A stretch of DNA of 9,770 nt from Pseudomonadota bacterium. GTDB lineage: Bacteria > Pseudomonadota > Alphaproteobacteria > Rhizobiales > Rhizobiaceae. The DNA lies in contig JAEWOP010000088.1 in NCBI GenBank assembly GCA_023399635.1, positions 1 through 9,770 on the forward strand. Direction: 5' to 3'. Under the pieces are notes generated by a model. That model was not told the DNA's origin. It was given only the letters and a program-made list of their open reading frames with translations, and made no database searches. This document shows, in pieces, positions 1-5,529 of the stretch. The translations under genes were made by a program, and so were the position numbers. Numbering within the stretch: the first letter of the stretch is position 1; each line of letters starts with the position of its first letter.

Positions 1-28
1 CCGGCGCCCGCCCCTGGGGCTGCGCCGG
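1..28. repeat. Inverted repeat just downstream of the TerC gene, possible terminator
   Basis: Arms CCGGCGC (1-7) and GCGCCGG (22-28) form a 7-bp perfect stem, and CCCC/GGGG inside it can add more pairing. It begins 12 bp past the TerC stop codon in the direction of TerC transcription, which is where a terminator would sit. The U-tract expected for a minus-strand terminator would fall left of position 1, outside the window, so its class cannot be decided. On the plus strand no T-run follows. Confidence 0.35.
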
Positions 29-40
29 ACGACCAGCCGA

Positions 41-1042
41 TCAGTCACGCGGCAGAGTAGCTTCGCTGCCGCCCGCTTCGCTTTTCCGCGTCGCCCAGAG
101 AGAACCGAGAATACCTGCGGCAAGGATCGCGAGCGTGACACCGAGCGAGATCGAAGGCGGGATCTTGGCAAGGCCCAGCATGTCGGCAACGAAGATCTTC
201 GAGCCGATGAAGATCAACACCGCGGCGAGCGCATATTTCAGGTAGGCGAAGCGGTGGATCAGCGCTGCCAGCGCGAAATAGAGCGCGCGCAGGCCGAGAA
301 TGGCGAAGATATTTGACGTGTAGACGATGAAGGGATCCGTGGTGATCGCGAAGATCGCCGGGATGGAATCGACCGCGAAGATCAGGTCGGCGAATTCGAC
401 CATGACGAGGGCCAGCATCAGCGGCGTCACGAAAGTCCTGAGCTTACCCGTTACCCGGTCGGGTTCGCGAACCAGAAAGCGGTCGCCGTGAAGCCTTTCG
501 GTAACCGGAAGATGACGGCGCATGAATTTCAACACCGGGTTTGCCGCCACGTCGTAGCCTTCGTCTGCAGCGAACAGCATCTTGATGCCCGTGATGACGA
601 GGAAGGCGGCGAACAGATAGAGCACCCAGCCATAGTTCTCCACGACGGCTGCGCCGGCGGCGATCATGATGCCGCGCAAGACGATCACGCCGAGAATGCC
701 ATAGAGCAGGACCCGATGCTGATACTGACGCGGGATGCTGAAATAGCCGAAGATCATCGCGATGACGAAGATGTTGTCCATCGCCAGGCTCTTCTCGATC
801 ACGAAGCCGGTCAGATATTCGACAGCCGATTGGGTGCCGAATTGTGACCAGACGAAAAGCGAGAAGGCCAGGCCAAGCGTCACATAGAAAGCCGACTTGA
901 CGAGGCTTTCCTTGACGCCGATCTCGCGGCTCTCCTTGTGCAGAACGCCTAGATCGAGCACGAGGAGAGCGATGACGATCCCGACAAAGGCGAGCCACAT
1001 CCATGCGGCTGCGCCCATAAATTCAACCCACAGAAAATCCAT
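41..1042 (-). CDS. TerC/Alx-family integral membrane protein
   Basis: This is a 333-aa polytopic inner-membrane protein of the TerC family, which includes E. coli Alx and has been linked to metal ion (manganese) handling, pH or tellurite responses. Its substrate here is not known. About nine hydrophobic segments can be seen, near residues 13-33, 50-66, 77-100, 112-134, 138-156, 204-226, 240-262, 268-288 and 298-316. Family hallmarks are the acidic intramembrane motifs EKSLAMDNIFV (about 83-93) and VEFADLIFAVDSIPA (about 215-229), where E83, D89, D219 and D225 are candidate ion ligands. A charged loop (about 160-203) joins the two halves. The ATG at 1042 is preceded by AGGGA nine bases upstream; the internal Met9 has no such site. 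The gene is divergent from rpsD and its mRNA leader is unusually structured (separate entry). No tellurite (ter) genes are nearby, so a tellurite role is not supported. Confidence 0.9.
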   Translation of the reverse strand: MDFLWVEFMGAAAWMWLAFVGIVIALLVLDLGVLHKESREIGVKESLVKSAFYVTLGLAFSLFVWSQFGTQSAVEYLTGFVIEKSLAMDNIFVIAMIFGYFSIPRQYQHRVLLYGILGVIVLRGIMIAAGAAVVENYGWVLYLFAAFLVITGIKMLFAADEGYDVAANPVLKFMRRHLPVTERLHGDRFLVREPDRVTGKLRTFVTPLMLALVMVEFADLIFAVDSIPAIFAITTDPFIVYTSNIFAILGLRALYFALAALIHRFAYLKYALAAVLIFIGSKIFVADMLGLAKIPPSISLGVTLAILAAGILGSLWATRKSEAGGSEATLPRD

Positions 1043-1052
1043 GGTACGTTTC

Positions 1053-1127
1053 CCTGCCGAACATGTTGAGCTATCAGACCGACATCACGGGGCGTCCGGC
1101 AGGCACACGTCAGAGGGGCCCGGTCTG
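1053..1127 (-). promoter_or_regulatory. Structured TerC mRNA leader with interleaved helices that can bury the ribosome site
   Basis: Reading the minus strand 5' to 3', segment A CAGACC (1127-1122) pairs with A' GGTCTG (1080-1075). Segment B CCTGCCGGAC (1103-1094) pairs with B' GTTCGGCAGG (1062-1053), a 10-bp helix with one G-U pair. The order A, B, A', B' means the helices either form a pseudoknot or exclude each other. B' overlaps the AGGGA Shine-Dalgarno, so the B helix would hide it. A weak promoter (TTGAAG at 1165-1160, 17 bp, TAACTG at 1142-1137) would start the RNA close to segment A. I looked for the yybP-ykoY manganese riboswitch core, known upstream of TerC/Alx genes in other bacteria, and did not find it. 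The function is inferred; the pairing is seen. Confidence 0.45.
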
Positions 1128-1169
1128 CGAGGCCATCAGTTAGGACGTTGGTTTTTCCGCTTCAATGCG

Positions 1170-1198
1170 TTGACAAAAATGTCATCTCGCCTTAGAGA
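1170..1198 (+). promoter_or_regulatory. Housekeeping sigma-factor promoter of rpsD
   Basis: A perfect -35 hexamer TTGACA (1170-1175) and a -10-like TAGAGA (1193-1198) are separated by 17 bp, the optimal spacing. Transcription would start near 1205, giving a leader of about 167 nt. The first stem of that leader starts at 1208, so the predicted RNA is structured almost from its first base, which agrees with this placement. Confidence 0.65.
1171..1184. repeat. Inverted repeat TGACA-AAAA-TGTCA overlapping the rpsD -35 box
   Basis: A perfect 5-bp inverted repeat with a 4-bp spacer covers most of the rpsD -35 hexamer and lies between the two divergent genes. TGACA recurs at 1237-1241 and TGTCA at 1280-1284, but those copies fit better as part of the leader RNA fold. 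An operator is possible, but no known regulator site was recognised. Confidence 0.3.
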
Positions 1199-1204
1199 CC
1201 CTGC

Positions 1205-1371
1205 CAGCACCGGGTGGCAACGCCCGGTGTTTCATTTGACATGTCCCGTGGTTTTCTCCGGACGCTTTCGTGAGAAACCTGTCAGGACTTCAAAACGAAG
1301 TCCAGAGGAGGGCGTGTTTCCTTGAACCGGCTTGGCAACAAGCAGGTTTAACGTCTTGAGAAGGAAATACG
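1205..1371 (+). promoter_or_regulatory. Structured rpsD mRNA leader, candidate ribosomal-protein autoregulation element
   Basis: Four consecutive hairpins can be drawn. H1 at 1208-1229 is a 9-bp stem capped by a GCAA tetraloop. H2 pairs 1237-1241 with 1280-1284 and GGTTTTCTC (1250-1258) with GAGAAACC (1272-1279). H3 is a perfect 7-bp stem, 1285-1291 with 1297-1303, directly abutting H2. H4 spans 1322-1351, again capped by GCAA (1335-1338), with a single G-A mismatch. CGTGTTTCCTT (1313-1323) can also pair with AAGGAAATACG (1361-1371) in 11 bp with one G-U, enclosing most of H4 and masking the Shine-Dalgarno (1361-1365) up to the base before ATG. S4 is a known autoregulator of its own operon in E. 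coli and Bacillus, so control by S4 is a reasonable inference. I did not recognise this fold as a named RNA family. Confidence 0.5.
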
Positions 1372-1989
1372 ATGAGCAAGCGCGCATCATCCAAGTACAA
1401 AATCGATCGCCGCATGGGCGAAAACATTTGGGGCCGCCCGAAGTCACCGGTGAACCGCCGCGAGTACGGTCCGGGCCAGCACGGCCAGCGCCGCAAGGGC
1501 AAGCTTTCCGACTTCGGTGTGCAGCTGCGCGCCAAGCAGAAGCTGAAGGGCTATTACGGCGACGTTCGTGAAAAGCAGTTCCGCGCCATCTACGACGAAG
1601 CCAACCGCCGCAAGGGCGACACCGGCGAGAACCTGATCGGCCTGCTCGAGTCGCGTCTCGATGCGATCGTCTACCGCGCCAAGTTCGTGCCGACTATCTG
1701 GGCTGCCCGTCAGTTCGTCAACCACGGCCACGTGACCGTCAACGGCGTGAAGGTGAACATCGGTTCCTATCGCTGCAAGCCCGGCGATGTGATCGAAGTT
1801 CGTCAGAAGTCCAAGCAGCTTGTTTCGGTTCTCGAAGCCGTCCAGCTCGCAGAGCGCGATGTTCCGGACTACATCGATGCCGACCACAGCAAGATGGTCG
1901 CTACCTATGTCCGCGTTCCGAGCCTGTCTGACGTGCCTTACGCCGTCATCATGGAACCGAACCTCGTCGTCGAGTTTTACTCGCGCTAA
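1372..1989 (+). CDS. rpsD: Small ribosomal subunit protein S4 (uS4)
   Basis: S4 is a primary 16S rRNA-binding protein that nucleates assembly of the 30S body and helps control decoding accuracy. The 205-aa product matches the usual bacterial length (E. coli 206). The N-terminal arm MSKRASSKYK followed by the stretch near residues 30-45 (RREYGPGQHG) is typical. The S4 RNA-binding domain covers about residues 94-158, seen as SRLDAIVYR, then ARQFVNHGHVTVNG and CKPGDVIEV. No N-terminal zinc-binding cysteine cluster is present, as in other proteobacterial S4. The start ATG at 1372 has AAGGA at 1361-1365. The gene stands alone here and is not in the alpha operon with rpsM, rpsK and rpoA as in E. 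coli, so any autoregulation must work through its own leader. It ends 48 bp before the convergent sthA stop codon. Confidence 0.97.
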   Translation: MSKRASSKYKIDRRMGENIWGRPKSPVNRREYGPGQHGQRRKGKLSDFGVQLRAKQKLKGYYGDVREKQFRAIYDEANRRKGDTGENLIGLLESRLDAIVYRAKFVPTIWAARQFVNHGHVTVNGVKVNIGSYRCKPGDVIEVRQKSKQLVSVLEAVQLAERDVPDYIDADHSKMVATYVRVPSLSDVPYAVIMEPNLVVEFYSR

Positions 1990-2014
1990 TAAAAGGCCCG
2001 CCTTGGCGGGCCTT
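1987..2014 (-). terminator. Rho-independent terminator of sthA
   Basis: On the minus strand a 9-bp GC-rich stem (AAGGCCCGC at 1993-2001 paired with GCGGGCCTT at 2006-2014) is followed by TTTTATTA (about 1994-1987), a good U-tract. In the plus direction the same hairpin is followed by TTCAAG, a poor U-tract, so it should mainly stop transcription coming from sthA. It begins 23 bp beyond the sthA stop and touches the rpsD stop codon. Confidence 0.75.
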
Positions 2015-2027
2015 CAAGATCTGCTTC

Positions 2028-2057
2028 AAAGCCGCGTCAGCTTGACGCGGCTTTTTT
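2028..2057 (+). terminator. Rho-independent terminator of rpsD, overlapping the sthA 3' end
   Basis: A perfect 12-bp stem, AAAGCCGCGTCA (2028-2039) and TGACGCGGCTTT (2043-2054), has a 3-nt loop and is followed by a T-run to 2057. It lies 39 bp after the rpsD stop. Its left arm ends on the sthA stop codon (2037-2039) and its right arm encodes the last residues of SthA (KKAASS), so one sequence serves as coding DNA on one strand and terminator on the other. Confidence 0.85.
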
Positions 2058-3506
2058 CATGGCCTGCAGAGTCTTGTCGAGTGACTCGCCGGTTGCAACA
2101 GGGGCTTCCTTTGGTCCTTCGCCCATACGGTTCCAGGCATCGAGTCCGGCTATCTTGTAGGCTTCGGCCAGCGTCGGGTAGTTGAAGGTATTCTCCACGA
2201 AGTAATCGACCGTGCCCTTCAGGTTGAGAACAGCCTGACCGATGTGGACGAGTTCCGTTGCACCTTCGCCGACGATGTGGACGCCAAGAAGCCTGCGTGT
2301 CTTGCGAGAAAAAATCATCTTCAGCAGACCAGAGTCCAGGCCCATGATGTGGCCCCGCGAGGTTTCGCGGAAATGGGCGATGCCATTCTCGTAGGGGATC
2401 CCGCGCTCAATGACTTCCTCTTCGGTCAAGCCGCAGGTGGAGATCTCAGGAACCGCGTAGATTCCATAAGGGAAATACTGCGGCGGATCGCTTGCCGGCG
2501 CGCCAACCGCATGACGGGCCGCAATGCGGCCTTGTTCCATCGAAGTGGAGGCGAGGCTGGGGAAGCCCACCACATCGCCCGCCGCATAGATATGCGGGAC
2601 GGAGGTCTGGAAGGTCTCGGGATCAACCTTCAGGCGCCCACGGCTATCGGCTTCCAGGCCGGCGGCGGCAAGGTTGAGGCTGTCGGTTGCTCCAACCCGG
2701 CCGGCCGCGAACAACACCATTTCCGCCTGCAGGCTCCGGCCGTTGCTGAGCTCGATGCGACATTTGCCGGTCTCGTCCTTTTTGACCGTCTCGACCGTCT
2801 GCCCGAAGATCAGCTTCATATTGCGGTCGCGCAGCTGGTAGGTGAAGTCCTCGACAATCTCCTTGTCGATGAAGTCGAGCATGCTATGACGTGGCTCCAC
2901 AACGGTGACCTGGGTATCGAGGGCGCTGAAGATGCTGGCATACTCGATGCCAATCACCCCGGCGCCGACGACGATCATGGAGCGAGGGACCTGCTTGATT
3001 TCCAGGAGCTCATCGCTGTCGATGATCGCGCTGCCATCGAAGGGTATGTGCGTTGGCCGGTATGGCCGCGTTCCGACCGCAAGGAGGATCGAGCTGCCGT
3101 TTACCCTCAGCAGCTCGCCGTCACTCTTTTCCACCTCCAAGGTGTTTGGGCTGATAAAGCGTGCGGCACCGCGCATGTGATGAACGCGGTTGCGAGCGAA
3201 TTGGTGCTCCAGCACCTCTACCTCGTGGTCAAGCGTGATCAGTAGTCGGCGGCGCAGATCATCGGCGCAGATATCCTGCTTTACCCGGTAGGATTGGCCG
3301 TAGAACCCACGCTCACGCCAGCCGGTGAGGTTCAAAGCCGTTTCGCGGAGCGTCTTGGATGGTATGGTGCCGGTATGGACGGAGACGCCGCCGACCCGAC
3401 GACCGCGTTCGATGACGAGCGCGCTCTTGTCCAGCTTGGCCGCTTGGATGGCGGCGCGGCGTCCCGCCGGTCCGCTGCCCACGACGATGAGGTCGTAGTT
3501 GTTCAT
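2037..3506 (-). CDS. sthA: Soluble (Si-specific) NAD(P)+ transhydrogenase
   Basis: This cytoplasmic FAD enzyme transfers hydride between NADPH and NAD+ (EC 1.6.1.1) and helps drain excess NADPH. The 489-aa product has the lipoamide dehydrogenase fold. It has an FAD site GSGPAG (10-15), an NAD(P) site GAGVIGIEYA (181-190), a second FAD motif AAGDVVG (308-314), and a C-terminal dimerisation domain from about 345. The redox-disulfide region reads VGGVSVHTGTIPSK (38-51). Both cysteine positions of lipoamide dehydrogenase are replaced (S42, T47), and the catalytic His-Glu region reads NYPTLAE (442-448) without the histidine. These two losses separate SthA from lipoamide dehydrogenase, mercuric reductase and glutathione reductase. 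The ATG at 3506 has GGAG seven bases upstream. It shares its strand with map and radC but lies 148 bp past radC, so it may have its own promoter; none was clear. Confidence 0.92.
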   Translation of the reverse strand: MNNYDLIVVGSGPAGRRAAIQAAKLDKSALVIERGRRVGGVSVHTGTIPSKTLRETALNLTGWRERGFYGQSYRVKQDICADDLRRRLLITLDHEVEVLEHQFARNRVHHMRGAARFISPNTLEVEKSDGELLRVNGSSILLAVGTRPYRPTHIPFDGSAIIDSDELLEIKQVPRSMIVVGAGVIGIEYASIFSALDTQVTVVEPRHSMLDFIDKEIVEDFTYQLRDRNMKLIFGQTVETVKKDETGKCRIELSNGRSLQAEMVLFAAGRVGATDSLNLAAAGLEADSRGRLKVDPETFQTSVPHIYAAGDVVGFPSLASTSMEQGRIAARHAVGAPASDPPQYFPYGIYAVPEISTCGLTEEEVIERGIPYENGIAHFRETSRGHIMGLDSGLLKMIFSRKTRRLLGVHIVGEGATELVHIGQAVLNLKGTVDYFVENTFNYPTLAEAYKIAGLDAWNRMGEGPKEAPVATGESLDKTLQAMKKAASS

Positions 3507-3512
3507 GATTGC

Positions 3513-3545
3513 TCCGCTTATTCATATCGAGCGGCATGAGCCGCT
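3513..3545 (-). promoter_or_regulatory. Hairpin and competing ribosome-site pairing in the sthA leader
   Basis: On the minus strand AGCGGC (3545-3540) and GCCGCT (3535-3530) form a 6-bp hairpin with a 4-nt loop. The second arm is also complementary to AGCGG (3518-3514), which overlaps the GGAG ribosome site of sthA. The two pairings exclude each other. The segments are short and GC-rich, so chance is a real alternative. The rest of the 148-bp gap between radC and sthA (3507-3654) shows no gene and no confident promoter. Confidence 0.25.
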
Positions 3546-3654
3546 GCTGGATCAGTATCAACTTTGTCTTACGGTTTGATTGAAGGTCTGATCGAGAACT
3601 GCGAAGGACAGCCTTTGTTCGTGCATGGGAGCAAGAAAGGTCGCAGGCTCGGCG

Positions 3655-4470
3655 TCAGATCAGTCGCAGACCCTTGAGGCTGGCGTGACCGTCTTTGCCG
3701 ATGATGATGTGGTCGTGGACGGTAATACCCAATGGCTTTGCCGTCTCCACGATAGTCCGGGTCATGTCTATGTCGGCGCGCGAGGGTGTCGGGTCGCCGC
3801 TTGGATGATTATGCACCAGGATGATCGCGGTCGCCGACAGTTCCAAAGCGCGGCGAACGACTTCGCGCGGGTAGACTGGCGTGTGATCCACCGTTCCTTG
3901 GCCCTGGACCTCGTCAGCGATCAAGGCATTGCGTTTGTCCAGGAAGAGGATGCGGAACTGCTCGCGCGCTTCGTAAGCCATGGCAGCATGGCAGTAATCG
4001 ATGACGGACGACCAGGATGAAAGAACCTGCTTGCCGCGCAGTTCGCTCTTGAGCATGCGGTGGGCAACGGTCGAAATCATCTTGAGGTCCAACGCAACGG
4101 CTTCCCCTACGCCATTTACCTCCTGAAGAAGGGCAGCGGGTGCACCGAACACGCCTCCGAGCGTGCCGAACCGGTCGATCAAGGCCTTGGCGATCGGCTT
4201 GGTGTCGCGACGGGGGATCAGCCGAAAGAGCAGCAGTTCCAAGATTTCGTAGTCTGCCAAGGCCGCATCGCCATGTTCTCGATAGCGACTTCTCAACCGG
4301 TCGCGATGACCATGGTAGTGCGCATTCTTCTCATCCACCTTTGCGATTACGCCGCTGCGCTTGAGCGAGGTCGACTTCGGGGGCTGCTCTGCAAAGAAGC
4401 CGCGCTCGTCCGTGTCCTCATTCATGCCTGGCAATGTGCCATCATTCGGAGGGGTGGGACGGTTCGTCAT
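3655..4470 (-). CDS. radC: RadC family JAMM-domain protein
   Basis: RadC (JAB/MPN-like) proteins are widespread. The name comes from an E. coli radiation-sensitive allele later traced to recG, and the true role is unsettled. This 271-aa product has a variable, polar N-terminus (1-50). A helix-hairpin-helix region follows (about 75-130, including LLQEVNGVGEAVALDLK), which suggests DNA contact. The C-terminal JAMM domain carries the metal motif HNHPSGDPTPSRAD (220-233), with H220, H222 and D233 as zinc ligands and an upstream glutamate as probable catalytic residue. All key motif residues are intact, so it is probably active. The ATG at 4468-4470 is 3 bp after the map stop codon, so the two genes are almost certainly co-transcribed and radC may be translated by coupling. 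Its own ribosome site is weak. Confidence 0.9.
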   Translation of the reverse strand: MTNRPTPPNDGTLPGMNEDTDERGFFAEQPPKSTSLKRSGVIAKVDEKNAHYHGHRDRLRSRYREHGDAALADYEILELLLFRLIPRRDTKPIAKALIDRFGTLGGVFGAPAALLQEVNGVGEAVALDLKMISTVAHRMLKSELRGKQVLSSWSSVIDYCHAAMAYEAREQFRILFLDKRNALIADEVQGQGTVDHTPVYPREVVRRALELSATAIILVHNHPSGDPTPSRADIDMTRTIVETAKPLGITVHDHIIIGKDGHASLKGLRLI

Positions 4471-4473
4471 CCA

Positions 4474-5310
4474 CTAGCTCTTCAACGGTGGGAGCCCGGG
4501 CCTGTCCAGGTTGCCGGGTGAAAGCGTGAAGATCTCGTAGCCTGTGGCAGTCACTCCGACGGCGTGTTCATACTGGGCTGAGAGCGAGCGATCTCGTGTG
4601 ACGGCGGTCCAACCATCCGAGAGCACCTTTACGTGCGGCTTACCGAGATTGATCATCGGCTCGATGGTGAAGATCATGCCTTCACGCATTTCCGGACCTT
4701 CGTCGGCGCGACCATAGTGCAGGATGTTCGGCGTGTCGTGGAACAGACGCCCTACACCATGGCCGCAGAAGTCACGAACGACCGAGCAGCGCTCAGCTTC
4801 AGCATAGGTCTGGATCGCCTGGCCAATGGCGCCGGTACGGGCGCCGGGGCGAACGGCTTCGATCCCACGCATCAGGCATTCGTAGGTTACTTCCAGCAGC
4901 CGTTCTGCGGCGCGCTTGATGTGACCCACAGGATACATGCGGCTCGAGTCACCATGCCATCCGTCGAGCACATAGGTGACGTCGATGTTGACGATGTCAC
5001 CCTCCTTCAATGGCTTGTCGTCCGGCATACCATGGCAGACAACGTGGTTGATCGACGTGCAGACGGAGTACTTGTAGCCGCGATAGTTGAGCGTCGCCGG
5101 CAGTGCGCCGTGGTCCATGCCGAATTCGAAGACGAAGCGGTCGATCTCGCTCGTCGTTACCCCTGGCTTCACGATCGCGGCAAGCTCATCAAGGCATTGT
5201 GCCGTCAGCTGACAGGCCTTCCGCATTCCCGCGAAGCCGTCATCGCCGTAAAGGCGGATGGCGCCAGTGTTTTTCAGCGGCGCCGCCACCGCATCGATAT
5301 AATTCACCAT
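4474..5310 (-). CDS. map: Type I methionine aminopeptidase
   Basis: Map removes the initiator methionine from nascent proteins in the cytoplasm when the second residue is small; it follows peptide deformylase. The 278-aa product is the standard pita-bread fold. The five metal ligands are visible at D110 (NIDVT), D121 (HGDSSRMY), H184 (GHGVG), E217 (IEPM) and E248 (QYEH). The substrate-contacting H93 (VCHGMP) is also present. Numbering runs 13-14 residues ahead of the E. coli enzyme because of a longer N-terminus; there is no SH3-type zinc-finger extension. The C-terminal tail after about residue 262 is proline-rich and probably disordered. The ATG at 5310 has AGGA about 9 bases upstream. It is 3 bp from radC and 219 bp downstream of phaC on the same strand. 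Confidence 0.95.
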   Translation of the reverse strand: MVNYIDAVAAPLKNTGAIRLYGDDGFAGMRKACQLTAQCLDELAAIVKPGVTTSEIDRFVFEFGMDHGALPATLNYRGYKYSVCTSINHVVCHGMPDDKPLKEGDIVNIDVTYVLDGWHGDSSRMYPVGHIKRAAERLLEVTYECLMRGIEAVRPGARTGAIGQAIQTYAEAERCSVVRDFCGHGVGRLFHDTPNILHYGRADEGPEMREGMIFTIEPMINLGKPHVKVLSDGWTAVTRDRSLSAQYEHAVGVTATGYEIFTLSPGNLDRPGLPPLKS

Positions 5311-5458
5311 TTACATTTTCCTGCAATCTTCACGTTCATAACGCACACCACCGGCATTCGTCCATTGTGACCCGGCCTGGCGCGACGATTTCCGTGTTTG
5401 TGACGAGGCAATAAAAACGCAGACCCTGACACGGCATTCAATGGCGCGTCGAATGGCT

Positions 5459-5482
5459 GCGACCTATTAGGATCTGGGTCGC
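5459..5482. repeat. Inverted repeat in the phaC-map intergenic region
   Basis: GCGACC (5459-5464) and GGTCGC (5477-5482) form a 6-bp stem around a 12-nt loop that itself contains CCTATTAGG, a small palindrome. It lies about 48 bp after the phaC stop, but no T-run follows on the minus strand, so it is not a convincing intrinsic terminator. The rest of the 219-bp interval (5311-5529) holds no gene I can support and no promoter with good -35 and -10 boxes. Confidence 0.3.
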
Positions 5483-5529
5483 TGCAAAGCCAAGGGGCAA
5501 GCCCTAGGATCGAAAATGACCGGAGCCCG

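Noticed and set aside
1043..1200. yybP-ykoY manganese riboswitch upstream of the TerC gene
   Set aside because: Expected from other bacteria, but the conserved GGGGAG/CTACG core was not found on the minus strand; a different structure is present.
2244..3245. 333-codon open frame on the plus strand opposite sthA
   Set aside because: It is the mirror of a well-conserved gene in GC-rich DNA, where antisense frames stay open by codon bias. The translation shows no recognisable domain and no ribosome site.
5304..5340. Short upstream frame (MNVKIAGKCKW) overlapping the map start
   Set aside because: The frame has no clear ribosome site, and the AGGA inside it serves the map ATG; overlap is most simply chance.
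4633..5370. 245-codon plus-strand frame opposite map
   Set aside because: Antisense shadow of map, whose metal ligands are all intact in the other frame. Low-complexity composition and no family features.
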